64,000 bases of DNA. Source: an uncultured Marinobacterium sp. (GTDB taxonomy: Bacteria > Pseudomonadota > Gammaproteobacteria > Pseudomonadales > Balneatricaceae). Position 1 is the stretch's first letter; each line of letters begins with the position of its first letter. Positions 9,517-19,747 of the stretch are shown here, in pieces. The position numbers and the translations under genes are program-made. The notes under the pieces are model-generated. The model was not told the DNA's origin. It saw nothing but the letters and a program-made list of their open reading frames with translations, and searched no databases. The stretch spans positions 186,001-250,000 of the forward strand of contig CANMWJ010000002.1 in assembly GCA_947501565.1 (NCBI GenBank), in the 5' to 3' direction.

Positions 9517-9604
9517 AGCGAATTCCTTCTGTTTGTTTCTCTTTGAGATTAGCATAGGGCGTGATCAGGGCGGGCTTGATCACCATCAATATCGGAGTGT
9601 TTTT

Positions 9605-10111
9605 ATGAAGTGGGCAATTATCATCCTGATTATGATGTCCTTGATTGGTTCGATTATGTGGGTAATGCCAACACCAAGACAACGTTTTCAGGCAGATTTG
9701 CGTACCAAAGCTAAACCAAAAGGATTTCAGGTGCAGATGGTGCGTTTAACCGCTCCACGCGCAACCGGTCAAATGGATGCCGAGCACTATTCCGTGATGG
9801 CTTACCGCCTGCCGCGTCTGAATATCGATAAGAAAACCGCTAGAACACTGCAGCCGTGGCATGCGTTTCGCGTTGAATCGATCGCCAATACCGGGCTGCC
9901 TGCTGGTTGGAGCTGGGGTTTTGGCGAGAATGTACTCGATGATGCTGGACTGAATCTGCTAAAAGAGATTATTGACGCTCTGCCATCAGGCGTATCCTCT
10001 ATCGAGTCTACACCTATTCACGTGACTGCTCACTGGGATGAAGAGGGCACCGTGGAAGACCTGGATCTGATCAAGGCTCAGCTGATGCGCATTATGGATG
10101 CTAAGGTCTGA
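9605..10111 (+). CDS. Uncharacterised protein with N-terminal membrane anchor
   Basis: A 168-residue protein that I do not recognise. Residues 3-20 (W-A-I-I-I-L-I-M-M-S-L-I-G) form a single hydrophobic segment, after which the rest is soluble and probably periplasmic. A W-S-W-G-F-G motif lies near residue 100. The start ATG at 9605 is preceded by CGGAGTG; a longer in-frame reading upstream overlaps the divergent usp promoter region and is unlikely. An intrinsic terminator follows about 70 bp downstream, so it is probably a one-gene transcript. Confidence 0.6.
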   Translation: MKWAIIILIMMSLIGSIMWVMPTPRQRFQADLRTKAKPKGFQVQMVRLTAPRATGQMDAEHYSVMAYRLPRLNIDKKTARTLQPWHAFRVESIANTGLPAGWSWGFGENVLDDAGLNLLKEIIDALPSGVSSIESTPIHVTAHWDEEGTVEDLDLIKAQLMRIMDAKV

Positions 10112-10180
10112 CAGTGGAGATTGCCTGATCAGGTTGTTCGCTATATCTACGCTGGCCGCGATAAAGCGTTTATAAAGGAA

Positions 10181-10212
10181 GCCGATCTGTGGTTATTCAG
10201 ATCGGCTTTTTT
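10181..10212 (+). terminator. Rho-independent terminator
   Basis: GCCGATCTG pairs perfectly with CAGATCGGC across an 8-base loop, followed by six T. It terminates the gene at 9605-10111. Confidence 0.9.
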
Positions 10213-10315
10213 ATGCAGAGTGAAACATCAAGTGGACTATCGTTGCCTGCAGAGCCAGATACATAGGGTACCGAGACAGGGTGCCAGGATAATTTTGAAA
10301 TACGAGTAAGAAACG

Positions 10316-10537
10316 ATGTCAGAACTGAATCTTCCATCTGCTGGACGCTACCAGCATTACAAAGGCGCTGAATACGAGGTGCTGCATTGCGCACGCCATT
10401 CAGAGACCGAAGAGTGGCTGGTGGTTTATAAGCAATGTTACGGCGATGAGGGAGTATGGGTAAGGCCTTTGGAGATGTTTTGCGAAGAGGTGACGTTGCC
10501 GGATGGGAACCGGGTGCCGCGCTTTAAACCTCTCTGA
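10316..10537 (+). CDS. DUF1653 domain protein
   Basis: A 73-residue protein made up of the DUF1653 fold: G-R-Y-Q-H-Y-K-G-x-E-Y near the start, then V-V-Y, and a segment with W-V-R-P-L-E-M-F and R-F-x-P. The family is small, cytoplasmic and of unknown function, and is widespread in proteobacteria. The ATG at 10316 follows GTAAGAAACG, a moderate ribosome binding site. Confidence 0.8.
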   Translation: MSELNLPSAGRYQHYKGAEYEVLHCARHSETEEWLVVYKQCYGDEGVWVRPLEMFCEEVTLPDGNRVPRFKPL

Positions 10538-10551
10538 TTTTGTTTGAATCG

Positions 10552-10579
10552 GCCAGATCGTGCGATTCACCGATCTGGC
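10552..10579. terminator. Hairpin between convergent DUF1653 gene and 10591-11295
   Basis: GCCAGATCG pairs with CGATCTGGC across a 10-base loop. There is no T-run, so termination strength is uncertain. The arm sequence resembles that of the terminator at 10181. Confidence 0.45.
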
Positions 10580-10590
10580 TGTAACACTCC

Positions 10591-11295
10591 TCACATCAGA
10601 CGGTCGATACTGTCCGCCAGCGTGCCTTGTGATTTAACGCGTTTGGGCTGGATTTTCTCTATCTCGTGATTCACTTTTTCCAGCCTTGCCTGCTTCTCTT
10701 TATGCGGCATATTGGCCTTCAATAAGATCGCTTTGGCATGTTTGAAATGGGAAAGGGAAGTATTTGTATCGCCCCCTGTCAGCAAATTATGCCCCTGTTG
10801 CATATGTGCATCAGCCACCACCGCAATTTTAAGCATGTAAAGTTCGCGCCGATATGTTTTTGCCAGCGCTGGGCTGAGTCGGCCAGCGTAGGCTAGCTGC
10901 ACAACCAACTTGTCGACGAAGCCAATATAGATCTGTACCTTTTTAACCGCCCGGTCGCTGTCCAGCAGGTGGCCGGAAGGCAGTGCCTGGTCTGCATCTT
11001 CCTTGAGTTGTGTCATATGGGCGAGCAGCTCAGAATCGGGGGCGAGCATGGCAATCTCGTCATACATCGCCATCACATGCACGTTGAGCTTATCGATAAG
11101 CTCGGGGTTGCAGTCCACTTCGCGCAGTATTTTTATCGCGGCAAATACCGATTCACATTGCTGCTTTAGCCAGGTCAGGCGGTGATCTTTAGCTTCTGCC
11201 TGCTGTTCACGCGTGGAGATAAAGTAATTCACCGTAATCGCCACGATGCCAACGATAGAAATGAGGATTACGTAGAGTAAATTATCCTGAAGCAT
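10591..11295 (-). CDS. Uncharacterised membrane-anchored helical protein
   Basis: A 234-residue protein not assigned to a family. Residues 7-26 (Y-V-I-L-I-S-I-V-G-I-V-A-I-T) form one transmembrane helix; the remainder is helical, with several coiled-coil-like stretches rich in Lys, Glu and Leu, and a basic C-terminus. It is divergent from topA across a 203-bp region. The start at 11295 is the first Met, immediately before the hydrophobic segment. Confidence 0.6.
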   Translation of the reverse strand: MLQDNLLYVILISIVGIVAITVNYFISTREQQAEAKDHRLTWLKQQCESVFAAIKILREVDCNPELIDKLNVHVMAMYDEIAMLAPDSELLAHMTQLKEDADQALPSGHLLDSDRAVKKVQIYIGFVDKLVVQLAYAGRLSPALAKTYRRELYMLKIAVVADAHMQQGHNLLTGGDTNTSLSHFKHAKAILLKANMPHKEKQARLEKVNHEIEKIQPKRVKSQGTLADSIDRLM

Positions 11296-11420
11296 GGGTT
11301 TGAAATTAACCTTTTTGCCCGTGTGAAATTGCTATAAGAAAAGCGCTGAATTGTCGCTTTTATAAGGGTTTCGGTAAAGCATATTAGGCCAAGGAAGGGG
11401 GTTAAAAATTTAAATCTTTC

Positions 11421-11449
11421 TTGACCGCGCCAATTTCAGCACATATATA
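11421..11449 (+). promoter_or_regulatory. Probable sigma-70 promoter of topA
   Basis: TTGACC (11421-11426), a 17-bp spacer, then TATATA (11444-11449), about 50 bp upstream of the topA start. An A/T-rich stretch (AAAAATTTAAAT) precedes it and could serve as an UP element. Confidence 0.65.
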
Positions 11450-11498
11450 ATGCACCAAAATTAAGTTTTCCGTAGTTCGCCCGAAGGATCATACCCGC

Positions 11499-14156
11499 AT
11501 GGGAAAGTCTCTCGTAATAGTCGAGTCACCAGCTAAAGCCAAGACCATCAACAAATATCTTGGTAATCAATTCGTCGTTAAGTCCAGTGTAGGTCATATC
11601 CGTGATCTGCCTACCAGTGGTAGTGGGCCAAAAACTGATCCTAGGGAACGTGCACGTCAGGCTGCCCTGACCCGCAAGATGTCTCCGGAAGAGAAAGCTA
11701 TCTATAAAAAGCAGAAAGCTAAAACTCAGCTGGTTGCACGTATGGGTGTCGATCCCGAGAAGGATTGGGAGGCCGACTACGATATCCTGCCGGGCAAAGA
11801 GAAAGTTGTTGACGAGCTGCGTCGTCTTGCCAAGTCTGCTGACCAGATCTATCTCGCAACCGATTTGGACCGCGAGGGGGAAGCGATTGCATGGCACCTG
11901 CGCGAAGCAATTGGCGGTGACGAGACCCGCTACAGCCGCGTAGTGTTTAACGAAATTACCAAGAAAGCCATTCAGAACGCGTTTGAAGCGCCTTCAGCGC
12001 TGGATATGGACCGTGTTAATGCTCAGCAGGCGCGTCGTTTCCTCGATCGCGTGGTGGGTTACATGCTTTCTCCGCTGCTGTGGGAGAAAATTGCACGTGG
12101 TCTTTCCGCCGGTCGTGTGCAGTCGGTGGCTGTGCGTCTGGTCGTTGAGCGAGAGCGTGAGATTCGTGCCTTTATCCCGGAAGAGTTCTGGGAAGTTCTG
12201 GTTGATACCGCGACTGACGCGGGTGAAGCGCTGCGTTTGCAGGTGGCGAAAGTTGGTGGCAAAGAGTTCCGTCCGGGCTCTGAAGAGGAAACCAATGCTC
12301 ACCTGGCAAAACTGCGCGCCAGTACGTTCACAGTACTGAAGCGTGAAGACCGTCCGACCAGCAGCAAACCTTCAGCGCCATTTATCACCTCTACGCTGCA
12401 GCAGGCAGCAAGCACCCGTATGGGCTTCGGTGTTAAGAAGACCATGATGCTGGCGCAGCGCCTCTACGAAGCAGGTTACATCACCTACATGCGTACCGAC
12501 TCTACCAACCTGAGTGCGGAAGCGGTTGAGGCCTGTCGCGAATACATCAACAAACACTATGGCGATGACTACCTGCCTGCGGAAGCGAACAGCTACTCCA
12601 GCAAGGAAGGCGCTCAGGAAGCGCACGAAGCGATCCGTCCTTCTGATGTGACCGTTCCGCCGACCTCCCTGACCGGAATGGATCGTGATGCAGAGCGTCT
12701 ATACGATCTGATCCGTTGCCAGTTTATCGCCTGTCAGATGACACCAGCTAAATACACCAGTTCTCGTATCCTCGTAGATGCAGATGGTTTCGAGCTGCGC
12801 ACCAAAGGGCGTATCCTGCGTTTTGACGGTTACACCCGTGTAATGCCATCCAAAGGCAAGGGTGACGAAGATGTGATCCTGCCGGATGTTCAGACCGGTG
12901 AAACGCTGAAATTGGCAGAGCTGATGCCAAAACAGCACTTCACTAAACCAACCGCGCGTTACACCGAAGCAAGCCTGGTTAAAGAGCTGGAGAAACGTGG
13001 TATTGGTCGTCCGTCGACCTACGCATCTATTATCTCCACCATTCAGGATCGTGGTTACGTAGAGGTTCAGAACCGTCGTTTCTACGCGCAGAAGATGGGC
13101 GATATCGTCACTGAGCGTTTGACCGAGAACTTTACGGACCTGATGGATTTCAGCTTTACGGCGCGCATGGAGGAGGCGTTGGATGATATCGCCAACGGCA
13201 GTGCGGACTGGAAAGAGTTGCTGAATCGCTTCTATGACGGTTTTGTTCGCAGGCTGGATGAGGCGCAGAGCGCTGAAAATGGGATGCGCCCGAACGACCC
13301 GACCGAGACTGATATCGAGTGTCCTGATTGCGGACGCATGATGATGATCCGTACCGGCAGCACCGGTGTATTCCTTGGTTGCTCCGGTTACAGCCTGCCA
13401 CCGAAAGAGCGTTGTAAGTGCACCATCAACCTGGTGCCGGGTGATGAGGTGGTAAGCGTAGATGGGGATGAAGAGGAAGAGTCCCGTATCTTGCGTAACA
13501 AACACCGCTGCAAGCTGTGTGGCTCAGCGATGGATTCCTATCTGATCGACGCCAGTCGCAAACTGCATGTCTGTGGTAACAACCCGGATTGTTCCGGTTT
13601 CGAAGTGGAGCAGGGTGAGTACCGCTTGAAGGGCTACGATGGCCCGAGTATTGAGTGCGACAAGTGTGGCAGCGAGATGCAGCTGAAAACCGGCCGTTTC
13701 GGTAAGTTCTTCGGTTGTACCAACACTGAGTGTAAAAATACCCGCAAATTGCTGAAAAGCGGCGAGCCTGCGCCACCGAAGATGGATCCGGTACCGATGC
13801 CGGAGCTGCAGTGTGAGAAGGTGGAAGATACGTACATTCTGCGTGACGGTGCCAGCGGGCTTTTCCTGGCTGCTAGTCAGTTCCCGAAAAACCGCGAAAC
13901 ACGTGCGCCAAAAGTGTCTGAGATCATACCGCACCAGAAAGAAATTGATCCAAAATATAGCTTCCTGTTCTCTGCACCGGTACAAGACGGTGTGGGCAAT
14001 CCGGCCATTATTCGATACAGCCGGAAAACCAAAGAGCAGTACGTAATGAGCGAAGTGGACGGTAAGGCAACCGGTTGGAAAGCTTATTACGTGGATGGGG
14101 CCTGGGTTGAGGAGCAGCCTAAGCCGAAGAAAACAGCGAAGAAAACTAAGAAATAA
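11499..14156 (+). CDS. topA: DNA topoisomerase I
   Basis: Type IA topoisomerase that relaxes negative supercoils. The 885-residue protein starts with the Toprim domain (V-I-V-E-S-P-A-K-A). The active-site Tyr is Y330 in Y-I-T-Y-M-R-T-D-S. Toprim acidic residues occur in the [10 protein letters not shown] motif. The C-terminal part has three zinc-ribbon modules with paired cysteines (C-P-D-C-G, C-K-L-C-G, C-D-K-C-G), then a ribbon-like domain and a Lys-rich tail. E. coli TopA is 865 residues, so this is full length. Two small genes follow on the same strand. Confidence 0.97.
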   Translation: MGKSLVIVESPAKAKTINKYLGNQFVVKSSVGHIRDLPTSGSGPKTDPRERARQAALTRKMSPEEKAIYKKQKAKTQLVARMGVDPEKDWEADYDILPGKEKVVDELRRLAKSADQIYLATDLDREGEAIAWHLREAIGGDETRYSRVVFNEITKKAIQNAFEAPSALDMDRVNAQQARRFLDRVVGYMLSPLLWEKIARGLSAGRVQSVAVRLVVEREREIRAFIPEEFWEVLVDTATDAGEALRLQVAKVGGKEFRPGSEEETNAHLAKLRASTFTVLKREDRPTSSKPSAPFITSTLQQAASTRMGFGVKKTMMLAQRLYEAGYITYMRTDSTNLSAEAVEACREYINKHYGDDYLPAEANSYSSKEGAQEAHEAIRPSDVTVPPTSLTGMDRDAERLYDLIRCQFIACQMTPAKYTSSRILVDADGFELRTKGRILRFDGYTRVMPSKGKGDEDVILPDVQTGETLKLAELMPKQHFTKPTARYTEASLVKELEKRGIGRPSTYASIISTIQDRGYVEVQNRRFYAQKMGDIVTERLTENFTDLMDFSFTARMEEALDDIANGSADWKELLNRFYDGFVRRLDEAQSAENGMRPNDPTETDIECPDCGRMMMIRTGSTGVFLGCSGYSLPPKERCKCTINLVPGDEVVSVDGDEEEESRILRNKHRCKLCGSAMDSYLIDASRKLHVCGNNPDCSGFEVEQGEYRLKGYDGPSIECDKCGSEMQLKTGRFGKFFGCTNTECKNTRKLLKSGEPAPPKMDPVPMPELQCEKVEDTYILRDGASGLFLAASQFPKNRETRAPKVSEIIPHQKEIDPKYSFLFSAPVQDGVGNPAIIRYSRKTKEQYVMSEVDGKATGWKAYYVDGAWVEEQPKPKKTAKKTKK

Positions 14157-14183
14157 ATCCGGACGGGTTTATAGGGGATCTAC

Positions 14184-14708
14184 ATGAGCGGTATCTATCT
14201 GGCACGGACTAACCAGAAACTGAACTTTGCACGTATCCATATCGAAGCATTGAAAGCGGCACAGGAATCCACCGGCTGGAGCAAGCATGCGCTGATCGAG
14301 TCCTACAACGAATCTGTGTTGTTTCATCTGGCGTCTGCGTATGACTCTTTCCTGCGGGAAGTTGCAGAGCTGTATCGCTTCGATACGGAAAACGCGGTGG
14401 GTTATCGCTCCCTTATGGCGCAGCTGGAAGCTTCCGGCTTCGAGGGTTCTGAGGTCAAAGAGCTGGCGATGCTGGAGCAGGATCACACCAGCTGGCTGCA
14501 TAAGATGCTCGCGGCGTATGAGGCGTGCTGGCACGGTACCGATAAGCGCGGCAAAGTGTCAGAGACCACCAGTGTGTCTGAGATTCACGTGGTGCAGGTC
14601 AACCCGGATCATGCTGAAGATGGTGAAATCATTCATGAGTTCGAAGAGTGGTTAACCGATATGCGTACGCTCGTTGAGCGTCTGCGTTCTGGTATGCAGG
14701 AGTGGTAA
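14184..14708 (+). CDS. DUF6586 family protein (PA3010-like)
   Basis: A 174-residue cytoplasmic, mostly helical protein, 27 bp after topA, with TAGGGGATC before the ATG. Position and sequence match the uncharacterised gene between topA and the sulA-lexA pair in pseudomonads (the PA3010 position), now classed as DUF6586. Residues 30-90 have the look of a helical bundle with many acidic residues. Function unknown. Co-transcription with topA is likely from spacing. Confidence 0.7.
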   Translation: MSGIYLARTNQKLNFARIHIEALKAAQESTGWSKHALIESYNESVLFHLASAYDSFLREVAELYRFDTENAVGYRSLMAQLEASGFEGSEVKELAMLEQDHTSWLHKMLAAYEACWHGTDKRGKVSETTSVSEIHVVQVNPDHAEDGEIIHEFEEWLTDMRTLVERLRSGMQEW

Positions 14709-14712
14709 GTTA

Positions 14713-14976
14713 GTGACAAAAGAGCAGAAGTTGGAAACGTTGCTGGAGATCGTCGAGCTTGAGAACGGCGATCTGGCAATACGTCGCGCTGAGTGTGACG
14801 ATGAACCGCTGATGGTGGTGGCGTTTTCAGAAGAGTTGCGTGACACACTGGAGGAAAAGTGTGTTGAAGTTGGACGCATGATGCTCACCGCTGGCGTGCA
14901 TATGGTTGCAGAGTCAGGACATAGCCTTTCCTCGGCTCCGGAATCCGCTCCGGAGCCCCGGCCTACAATCCACTAA
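14713..14976 (+). CDS. Small conserved protein (PA3009-like)
   Basis: An 87-residue protein starting at a GTG, 4 bp after the previous stop, with GGAG about 10 bases upstream (M-T-K-E-Q-K-L-E...). It is acidic, with a Pro/Ser/Glu-rich tail. The same position in pseudomonads carries a small gene of unknown function. The GTG is preferred because the longer reading overlaps the upstream gene by about 35 bases and begins with residues that do not look conserved. The 3' end codes through an inverted repeat (14934-14942 with 14949-14957). Confidence 0.65.
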   Translation: MTKEQKLETLLEIVELENGDLAIRRAECDDEPLMVVAFSEELRDTLEEKCVEVGRMMLTAGVHMVAESGHSLSSAPESAPEPRPTIH

Positions 14977-15066
14977 ACCGGGTTAGCGCACTACATCCCT
15001 GTCGCTTCTAAGTTTCTGTCTGGGCTCGGGAGTGACACCTTTGCGCAGCAGTTTCTCTTAAATTTA

Positions 15067-15516
15067 TTACGCGTTCTGTCGGCGGCGGATGACGATGCCG
15101 TGACTCTCGCCTGAGCGCGCAGCGCTTTCCAGGCCTTCCAGTTCATCCTCTGAGAGATACCCCGGCCAGGTGATTACGGCGTGACAAGTGCCCGCTTTAA
15201 GCGCCTGACAGGAAAGGTCGTACACGGAGTGATTGTCATCCGGTTTCAGTAGGATGACTTTGCTCAGGTCGATGCCCGCGTCCGCCAGCAGGGCTTTGGG
15301 TAGTACCACCGGCGGCGCCACCCAGACAAACCAACGATCGTCGCGACTGAGTTGCGCCAGCAGTGGCAGTAACATCGGCATGTGGGTGAGATCGTCATCA
15401 TGCAGGACGATTTCGGTAACTTTGCCAGACAGCTGATTGGTGGAACGTGCTGCTGCCTTGGTCTGTGGTTCAGAAGGTCGGATCAGAGCGGGTTCTGCTT
15501 TCTGGCAAGTGATCAT
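15067..15516 (-). CDS. sulA: SOS cell-division inhibitor SulA
   Basis: SulA blocks FtsZ polymerisation during the SOS response. The 149-residue protein has the family core: L-L-P-L-L-A-Q-L-S, W-F-V-W-V-A-P-P near the middle, K-V-I-L-L-K-P, and a C-terminal H-A-V-I-T-W-P-G. Its ATG shares one base with the lexA stop (TGATG), so it is translationally coupled and transcribed from the lexA promoter. In E. coli sulA has its own SOS box; here it relies on the lexA boxes. Convergent with the topA-linked small genes. Confidence 0.88.
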   Translation of the reverse strand: MITCQKAEPALIRPSEPQTKAAARSTNQLSGKVTEIVLHDDDLTHMPMLLPLLAQLSRDDRWFVWVAPPVVLPKALLADAGIDLSKVILLKPDDNHSVYDLSCQALKAGTCHAVITWPGYLSEDELEGLESAARSGESHGIVIRRRQNA

Positions 15517-16124
15517 CAGTCGTTACCTCTGCGAATTACGCCTACACTCAGACCTTCAATCGCCAGGGGCTGTTCACGAAGGTCTACTTCAATCGGTTCG
15601 AAATCTTCGTTCTCTGCGATCAGGTACACCATGTGCCCCTCCTGCTGAAAACGTTTGACTGTTACTTCGTCGTCGATACGGGCAACGACGATCTGACCGT
15701 TACGTGCTTCCTGCGATTGGTGTACGGCTAAGAGGTCACCATCCATGATGCCAATGTTCTTCATGCTCATTCCGCGTACCCGCAGCAGATAGTCCGCTTT
15801 GGGATGGAAAAAATCGGAAGAGATGGTGCAGTGATCTTCGATATGTTCCTGGGCAAGGATCGGAGAGCCTGCTGCAACCTGACCGACAATCGGCAGGCCA
15901 GGATCTTCCTCATCCATATCCGGTACGCGGATGCCGCGTGAGGTGCCGGGAATGATCTCGATGGCGCCTTTACGAGCCAGTGCCTTCAGATGTTCCTCTG
16001 CAGCATTGGCAGACCGGAAGCCCAGCTCGCGCGCGATATCCGCACGGGTCGGCGGGTAGCCGGTGGTTACGATGTAGTGCTTGATGCAATCCAGAACTTC
16101 CGTTTGTCGTTTTGTCAGCTTCAT
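15516..16124 (-). CDS. lexA: SOS repressor LexA
   Basis: Repressor of the SOS regulon, inactivated by RecA-stimulated self-cleavage. The 202-residue protein has an N-terminal winged helix-turn-helix ([11 protein letters not shown]), the cleavage site A85-G86 in V-A-A-G-S-P, catalytic Ser120 in G-M-S-M and the Lys in E-V-T-V-K-R. The length equals E. coli LexA. Two CTG-N10-CAG boxes lie just upstream, showing autoregulation. Confidence 0.97.
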   Translation of the reverse strand: MKLTKRQTEVLDCIKHYIVTTGYPPTRADIARELGFRSANAAEEHLKALARKGAIEIIPGTSRGIRVPDMDEEDPGLPIVGQVAAGSPILAQEHIEDHCTISSDFFHPKADYLLRVRGMSMKNIGIMDGDLLAVHQSQEARNGQIVVARIDDEVTVKRFQQEGHMVYLIAENEDFEPIEVDLREQPLAIEGLSVGVIRRGND

Positions 16125-16132
16125 AATCGTAT

Positions 16133-16148
16133 CTGTGTTTTTATACAG
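16133..16148. promoter_or_regulatory. LexA (SOS) box 1
   Basis: CTGTGTTTTTATACAG, matching CTG-N10-CAG with an A/T-rich centre, 9 bp upstream of the lexA start codon. Confidence 0.92.
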
Positions 16149-16151
16149 TAT

Positions 16152-16167
16152 CTGTGATTATATACAG
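16152..16167. promoter_or_regulatory. LexA (SOS) box 2
   Basis: CTGTGATTATATACAG, CTG-N10-CAG, 3 bp from box 1. Paired boxes at lexA also occur in E. coli. Confidence 0.92.
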
Positions 16168-16191
16168 CATTCCCTTTATGTAAAGCAACTT

Positions 16192-16207
16192 CTGTTTATA
16201 TATCCAG
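16192..16207. promoter_or_regulatory. LexA (SOS) box 3, facing dinG
   Basis: CTGTTTATATATCCAG, CTG-N10-CAG, 43 bp upstream of the preferred dinG start. It indicates that dinG is in the SOS regulon. Confidence 0.85.
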
Positions 16208-16250
16208 TATTTTGCTAGACTTGCGCAAACTCAATTTCGGACCCGCCGCG

Positions 16251-18371
16251 TTGCTCGACAAAAGCCTCAAAACCGCTATTCAATCCGCCTACAGCGCCTT
16301 TCTACAGAATCGGGACCTAAAACCTCGTGTCAGCCAGAAACAGATGGTTGCGCATATTGCGCGCACGCTCGGTGGGATCTCGCAGGCTCCGGAAGGCGAG
16401 CGCGAAGGTGGTAATCATATCTGCGTGATTGAAGCTGGCACGGGTACCGGTAAAACATTGGCGTACCTGTTAGCCTCGGTACCGATTGCCCAGCAGCGCA
16501 AGAAGAAAGTCGTTGTCGCGACGGCAACGGTTGCGCTGCAGGAACAGCTCGTGATGAAAGATCTACCGCAGCTGATCTCCGATGCTGGGCTCAATGTGAC
16601 CTATAGTCTGGCGAAAGGGCGCGGGCGTTATTTCTGTGTATCTAAAGCGGAACGTCACCTGGAAGAGCAGGGCGAGCTCGGGCAGATGGCGCTTTACGAA
16701 GATGAGGTGGCGCGCAAACTGGATGAGAGCACCATTGAGCTCTATCGCACACTGATGAATGAGTTTGCAGCGGGCCGCTGGGATGGTGACCGCGATTCAC
16801 TGAGTGACGCGTTGCAGGAAGACGAGTGGCAACCGCTGACCAGTGACCACCTGCAATGCACCAATCGTCGCTGCCCCAATTTCAGTATGTGTCCGTTTTT
16901 CCAGGCGCGTCAGGCGTTGGACAGTGTTGATCTGATCGTTGCTAACCATGATCTGGTTCTTGCCGACCTGTCCCTTGGTGGTGGTGCTATCCTGCCTGAT
17001 CCGGCGGATACCATTTACGTGTTCGACGAGGGTCATCACCTCGGTGATAAAACCACCAGTCACTTTGCCTACAGCATGCGCGTTAAAGGTACTCAGCGTT
17101 GGTTGAACAAAGCTACGCGGGCGCTGAATAAGATGCTGCAGGAGTGTGGCGAGCATATCGTTCTCAACGACTATGTACAGAAACTGGGGACGCCGTTTGA
17201 GGATATGAACCGCTCGCTTGAGCAGTGGCAGCTGCTGATGGACGCTATGTTTCGTGAGCGCCTGGAGAAAGGCGAGAAACGTTTTCGATTTGCTCAGGGG
17301 GTGCTGCCACCTGAATTAAGTGAAATCAGTCGCGGTTTTGCTGGCTCTGCAGAGAAAGCAGTGCTGAAGTTTGAGCAGATCGTGGATCTGCTGAAGGAAG
17401 CAATGGATGGCGAGTTGGCGGATATTCCCCGCGATGTTTCAGAACGCTGGTATCCGCAAATCGGGGTGCTGCTGTCACGGGCGCAGGGTAGCTACTGGCT
17501 GGCGCGTTCCTATTCCCGGCCAGATCCTGAAGGCGCGTCTCCAACGGCGCGTTGGATCAATGCGGTCGAGAGTATTGAAGGGGATGATCTGGAGTGTCGC
17601 TCCAGCCCGGTTTCTGCTGCTGATACTTTGGAGGAGCACCTGTGGCAGGCTTGTTATGGTGCGGTCCTGACCTCTGCAACGCTGACAGCGTTGGGCAGCT
17701 TTAACCGGCTGAGTAATGACCTCGGCTTACCTGCGGAATCCATCTACGAGCGGTTGCCAAGTCCATTCGACTTTTACAACTGTGCGGAGCTGAAAGTGCC
17801 CGCGATGCGAACCGATCCTAAGAATCCGGATCAACATACAGAAGAGGTCGCGGAATACCTTGAGAAATCGCTGCCGGAGATGAATGCGGCGTTGGTTTTA
17901 TTCAGTTCATGGCGCCAGATGTTTACAGTGCTTGAACGAATGCCGGATTCCATTAAGAATAGCGTGTTGGTTCAGGGCGATCTCGCGAAACATGAGATCA
18001 TCTCCCGGCACAAGAAACGAATTGATAAAGATGAAGCGAGCATCATTTTCGGGCTCGCATCGTTTGCCGAAGGCGTCGATCTGCCAGGTCAGTACCTGAC
18101 CGAAGTGATTATTACCAAGCTGCCGTTTGGCGTTCCGGATGATCCGGTGGATGCCACCATGGCGGAGTGGATAGAGATGCAGGGCGGTAATGCGTTTGAA
18201 GAGTGGGCGGTGCCCATGGTCTCAATGCGTCTCACTCAGGCCACGGGGCGACTGCTGCGAACAGAGCAGGACCGGGGTACGATTACATTATTAGATCGTC
18301 GGGTGGTAAGCCGCCGTTACGGACGCAAGCTGTTAGATGCTTTGCCTCCTTACAGACGAAACTTTGCTTAG
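16251..18371 (+). CDS. dinG: ATP-dependent DNA helicase DinG
   Basis: XPD-like 5'-3' helicase of about 706 residues that unwinds DNA and R-loops, damage-inducible. Walker A is E61-A-G-T-G-T-G-K-T; the Walker B box reads D-E-G-H. Four cysteines match the 4Fe-4S ligands of DinG: C129 (R-Y-F-C), C203, C208 and C214. The TTG at 16251 is chosen because the protein then begins M-L-D-K-S-L-K-T like its relatives; the TTG at 16212 would lie only 5 bp after the SOS box. It ends 5 bp before rhlB, so co-transcription is likely. Confidence 0.92.
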   Translation: MLDKSLKTAIQSAYSAFLQNRDLKPRVSQKQMVAHIARTLGGISQAPEGEREGGNHICVIEAGTGTGKTLAYLLASVPIAQQRKKKVVVATATVALQEQLVMKDLPQLISDAGLNVTYSLAKGRGRYFCVSKAERHLEEQGELGQMALYEDEVARKLDESTIELYRTLMNEFAAGRWDGDRDSLSDALQEDEWQPLTSDHLQCTNRRCPNFSMCPFFQARQALDSVDLIVANHDLVLADLSLGGGAILPDPADTIYVFDEGHHLGDKTTSHFAYSMRVKGTQRWLNKATRALNKMLQECGEHIVLNDYVQKLGTPFEDMNRSLEQWQLLMDAMFRERLEKGEKRFRFAQGVLPPELSEISRGFAGSAEKAVLKFEQIVDLLKEAMDGELADIPRDVSERWYPQIGVLLSRAQGSYWLARSYSRPDPEGASPTARWINAVESIEGDDLECRSSPVSAADTLEEHLWQACYGAVLTSATLTALGSFNRLSNDLGLPAESIYERLPSPFDFYNCAELKVPAMRTDPKNPDQHTEEVAEYLEKSLPEMNAALVLFSSWRQMFTVLERMPDSIKNSVLVQGDLAKHEIISRHKKRIDKDEASIIFGLASFAEGVDLPGQYLTEVIITKLPFGVPDDPVDATMAEWIEMQGGNAFEEWAVPMVSMRLTQATGRLLRTEQDRGTITLLDRRVVSRRYGRKLLDALPPYRRNFA

Positions 18372-18376
18372 TACGG

Positions 18377-19714
18377 ATGAAGACTTTGAGTAACGAAGAG
18401 ATCAGGAACGACCAACCAAAAGAAGCTGCAGCCGACAAATCCCGTCAGAAACAGCGTCGTCGCCGTCGCAGTGGTGGAAGCGGTAAGCGTCGCCAGGAAG
18501 AGAAGACCTGGAGTCCATCCCAGTATGTGGTGCCGGAAGTGGAAGGTAAGGTGCGTTTTCACGACTTTAACCTGCCGGATGATGTGCTGCATGCCATAGC
18601 AGATCTCGGCTTTGAATACGCCACCGGAATTCAGGCTGAAACCATTCCGGCTGCCCTCGAAGGTAAAGACATCATCGGTAAAGCGCAGACCGGTACGGGT
18701 AAAACCGCAGCATTCCTGCTGGGTATCATTACCGACCTGATCGATTACCCGATCGAGGAAAAACGTCGCTACGGCGAACCGCGTGCGCTGATCGTTGCGC
18801 CGACCCGCGAACTGGCGATGCAGATCGCGTCTGACGCTGAAGAGTTGAGCAAATACGCAGACCTGCACGTTGTATCACTGGTGGGTGGTATGGACTATGA
18901 CAAGCAGCGTCAACTCCTGAAGAAGAAACCGGTTGATATTCTGGTGGCGACACCGGGTCGTTTGCTGGACTTTGTTAACAGCAAAGAGGTTGATCTCTGG
19001 AACGTTGAAGTGCTGGTACTGGACGAAGCGGACCGCATGCTGTCGATGGGCTTTATCCCGGACGTGCGCAGCATCATCCGTGCAACCCCGCGCAAAGGCC
19101 AGGACCGTCAGACGTTGCTCTACAGTGCGACGTTTACCGATGACATCATGAATCTTGCGCACCAGTGGACGCTGGATGCTGTGCAGATTGAGATCGCGCC
19201 GGAGAAGAAAACCTCCGAGAACGTTGCCCAGAAAGTGTTCCTGGTATCCAGCAAAGAGAAATACAAACTGCTGCGCAACTACATCCGCATCAATAATATC
19301 GAAAAAGTGATCGTGTTCGGCAATCGCCGCCATGAGACCCGTTCCCTGTCTGAGCGTCTGCAGAAGGACGGTATCAGCGCAGCGCTGATGTCCGGTGAGA
19401 TCACGCAGCAGAAGCGTATCCGTACCCTGGAAGACTTCCGTAGCGGCAAGATTCAGGTACTGGTTGCTACCGATGTGGCAGGACGTGGTATCCATATCGA
19501 TGGCGTTACCCATGTGATCAACTACCAGTTGCCGGATGACCCGGATGACTACGTGCACCGCATCGGTCGTACCGGCCGTGCAGGTGCGACTGGTACCTCC
19601 ATCTGCTTCGCGTGTGAAGATGATTCCTTCATGATCCCGGAAGTGGAAGCAGAAGCTGGCGTGAAGCTGGAATGTATTCACCCGACAGAAGATCTTCTGG
19701 CTGAGTTGAAATAA
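18377..19714 (+). CDS. rhlB: DEAD-box RNA helicase, RhlB type
   Basis: A 445-residue DEAD-box protein with a basic N-terminal extension (residues 20-45, K-Q-R-R-R-R-R-S and R-R-Q-E-E-K). Motifs in order: Q motif T-G-I-Q-A-E-T, Walker [22 protein letters not shown] and [10 protein letters not shown]. RhlB unwinds RNA in the degradosome in enterics and has an equivalent in pseudomonads. The RhlB rather than RhlE assignment rests on overall resemblance and is less sure than the family. The ATG at 18377 is preferred to an in-frame start inside dinG. Confidence 0.8.
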   Translation: MKTLSNEEIRNDQPKEAAADKSRQKQRRRRRSGGSGKRRQEEKTWSPSQYVVPEVEGKVRFHDFNLPDDVLHAIADLGFEYATGIQAETIPAALEGKDIIGKAQTGTGKTAAFLLGIITDLIDYPIEEKRRYGEPRALIVAPTRELAMQIASDAEELSKYADLHVVSLVGGMDYDKQRQLLKKKPVDILVATPGRLLDFVNSKEVDLWNVEVLVLDEADRMLSMGFIPDVRSIIRATPRKGQDRQTLLYSATFTDDIMNLAHQWTLDAVQIEIAPEKKTSENVAQKVFLVSSKEKYKLLRNYIRINNIEKVIVFGNRRHETRSLSERLQKDGISAALMSGEITQQKRIRTLEDFRSGKIQVLVATDVAGRGIHIDGVTHVINYQLPDDPDDYVHRIGRTGRAGATGTSICFACEDDSFMIPEVEAEAGVKLECIHPTEDLLAELK

Positions 19715-19747
19715 ACTTCAACTGGATGGAGAGGCAAGGGAGAAGCA

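Noticed and set aside
14934-14957. Palindrome at the end of the 87-residue gene as a terminator
   Set aside because: It lies within the coding region and has no T-run; it may only reflect the Ser/Pro/Glu repeat coding.
16212-16250. Upstream TTG start for dinG
   Set aside because: It lies 5 bp after the SOS box, leaving no room for a leader, and the extra 13 residues are not like DinG N-termini.
18203-18376. N-terminal extension of rhlB into dinG
   Set aside because: It would overlap the dinG coding region by over 160 bases; the Met at 18377 begins the usual polar N-terminus.
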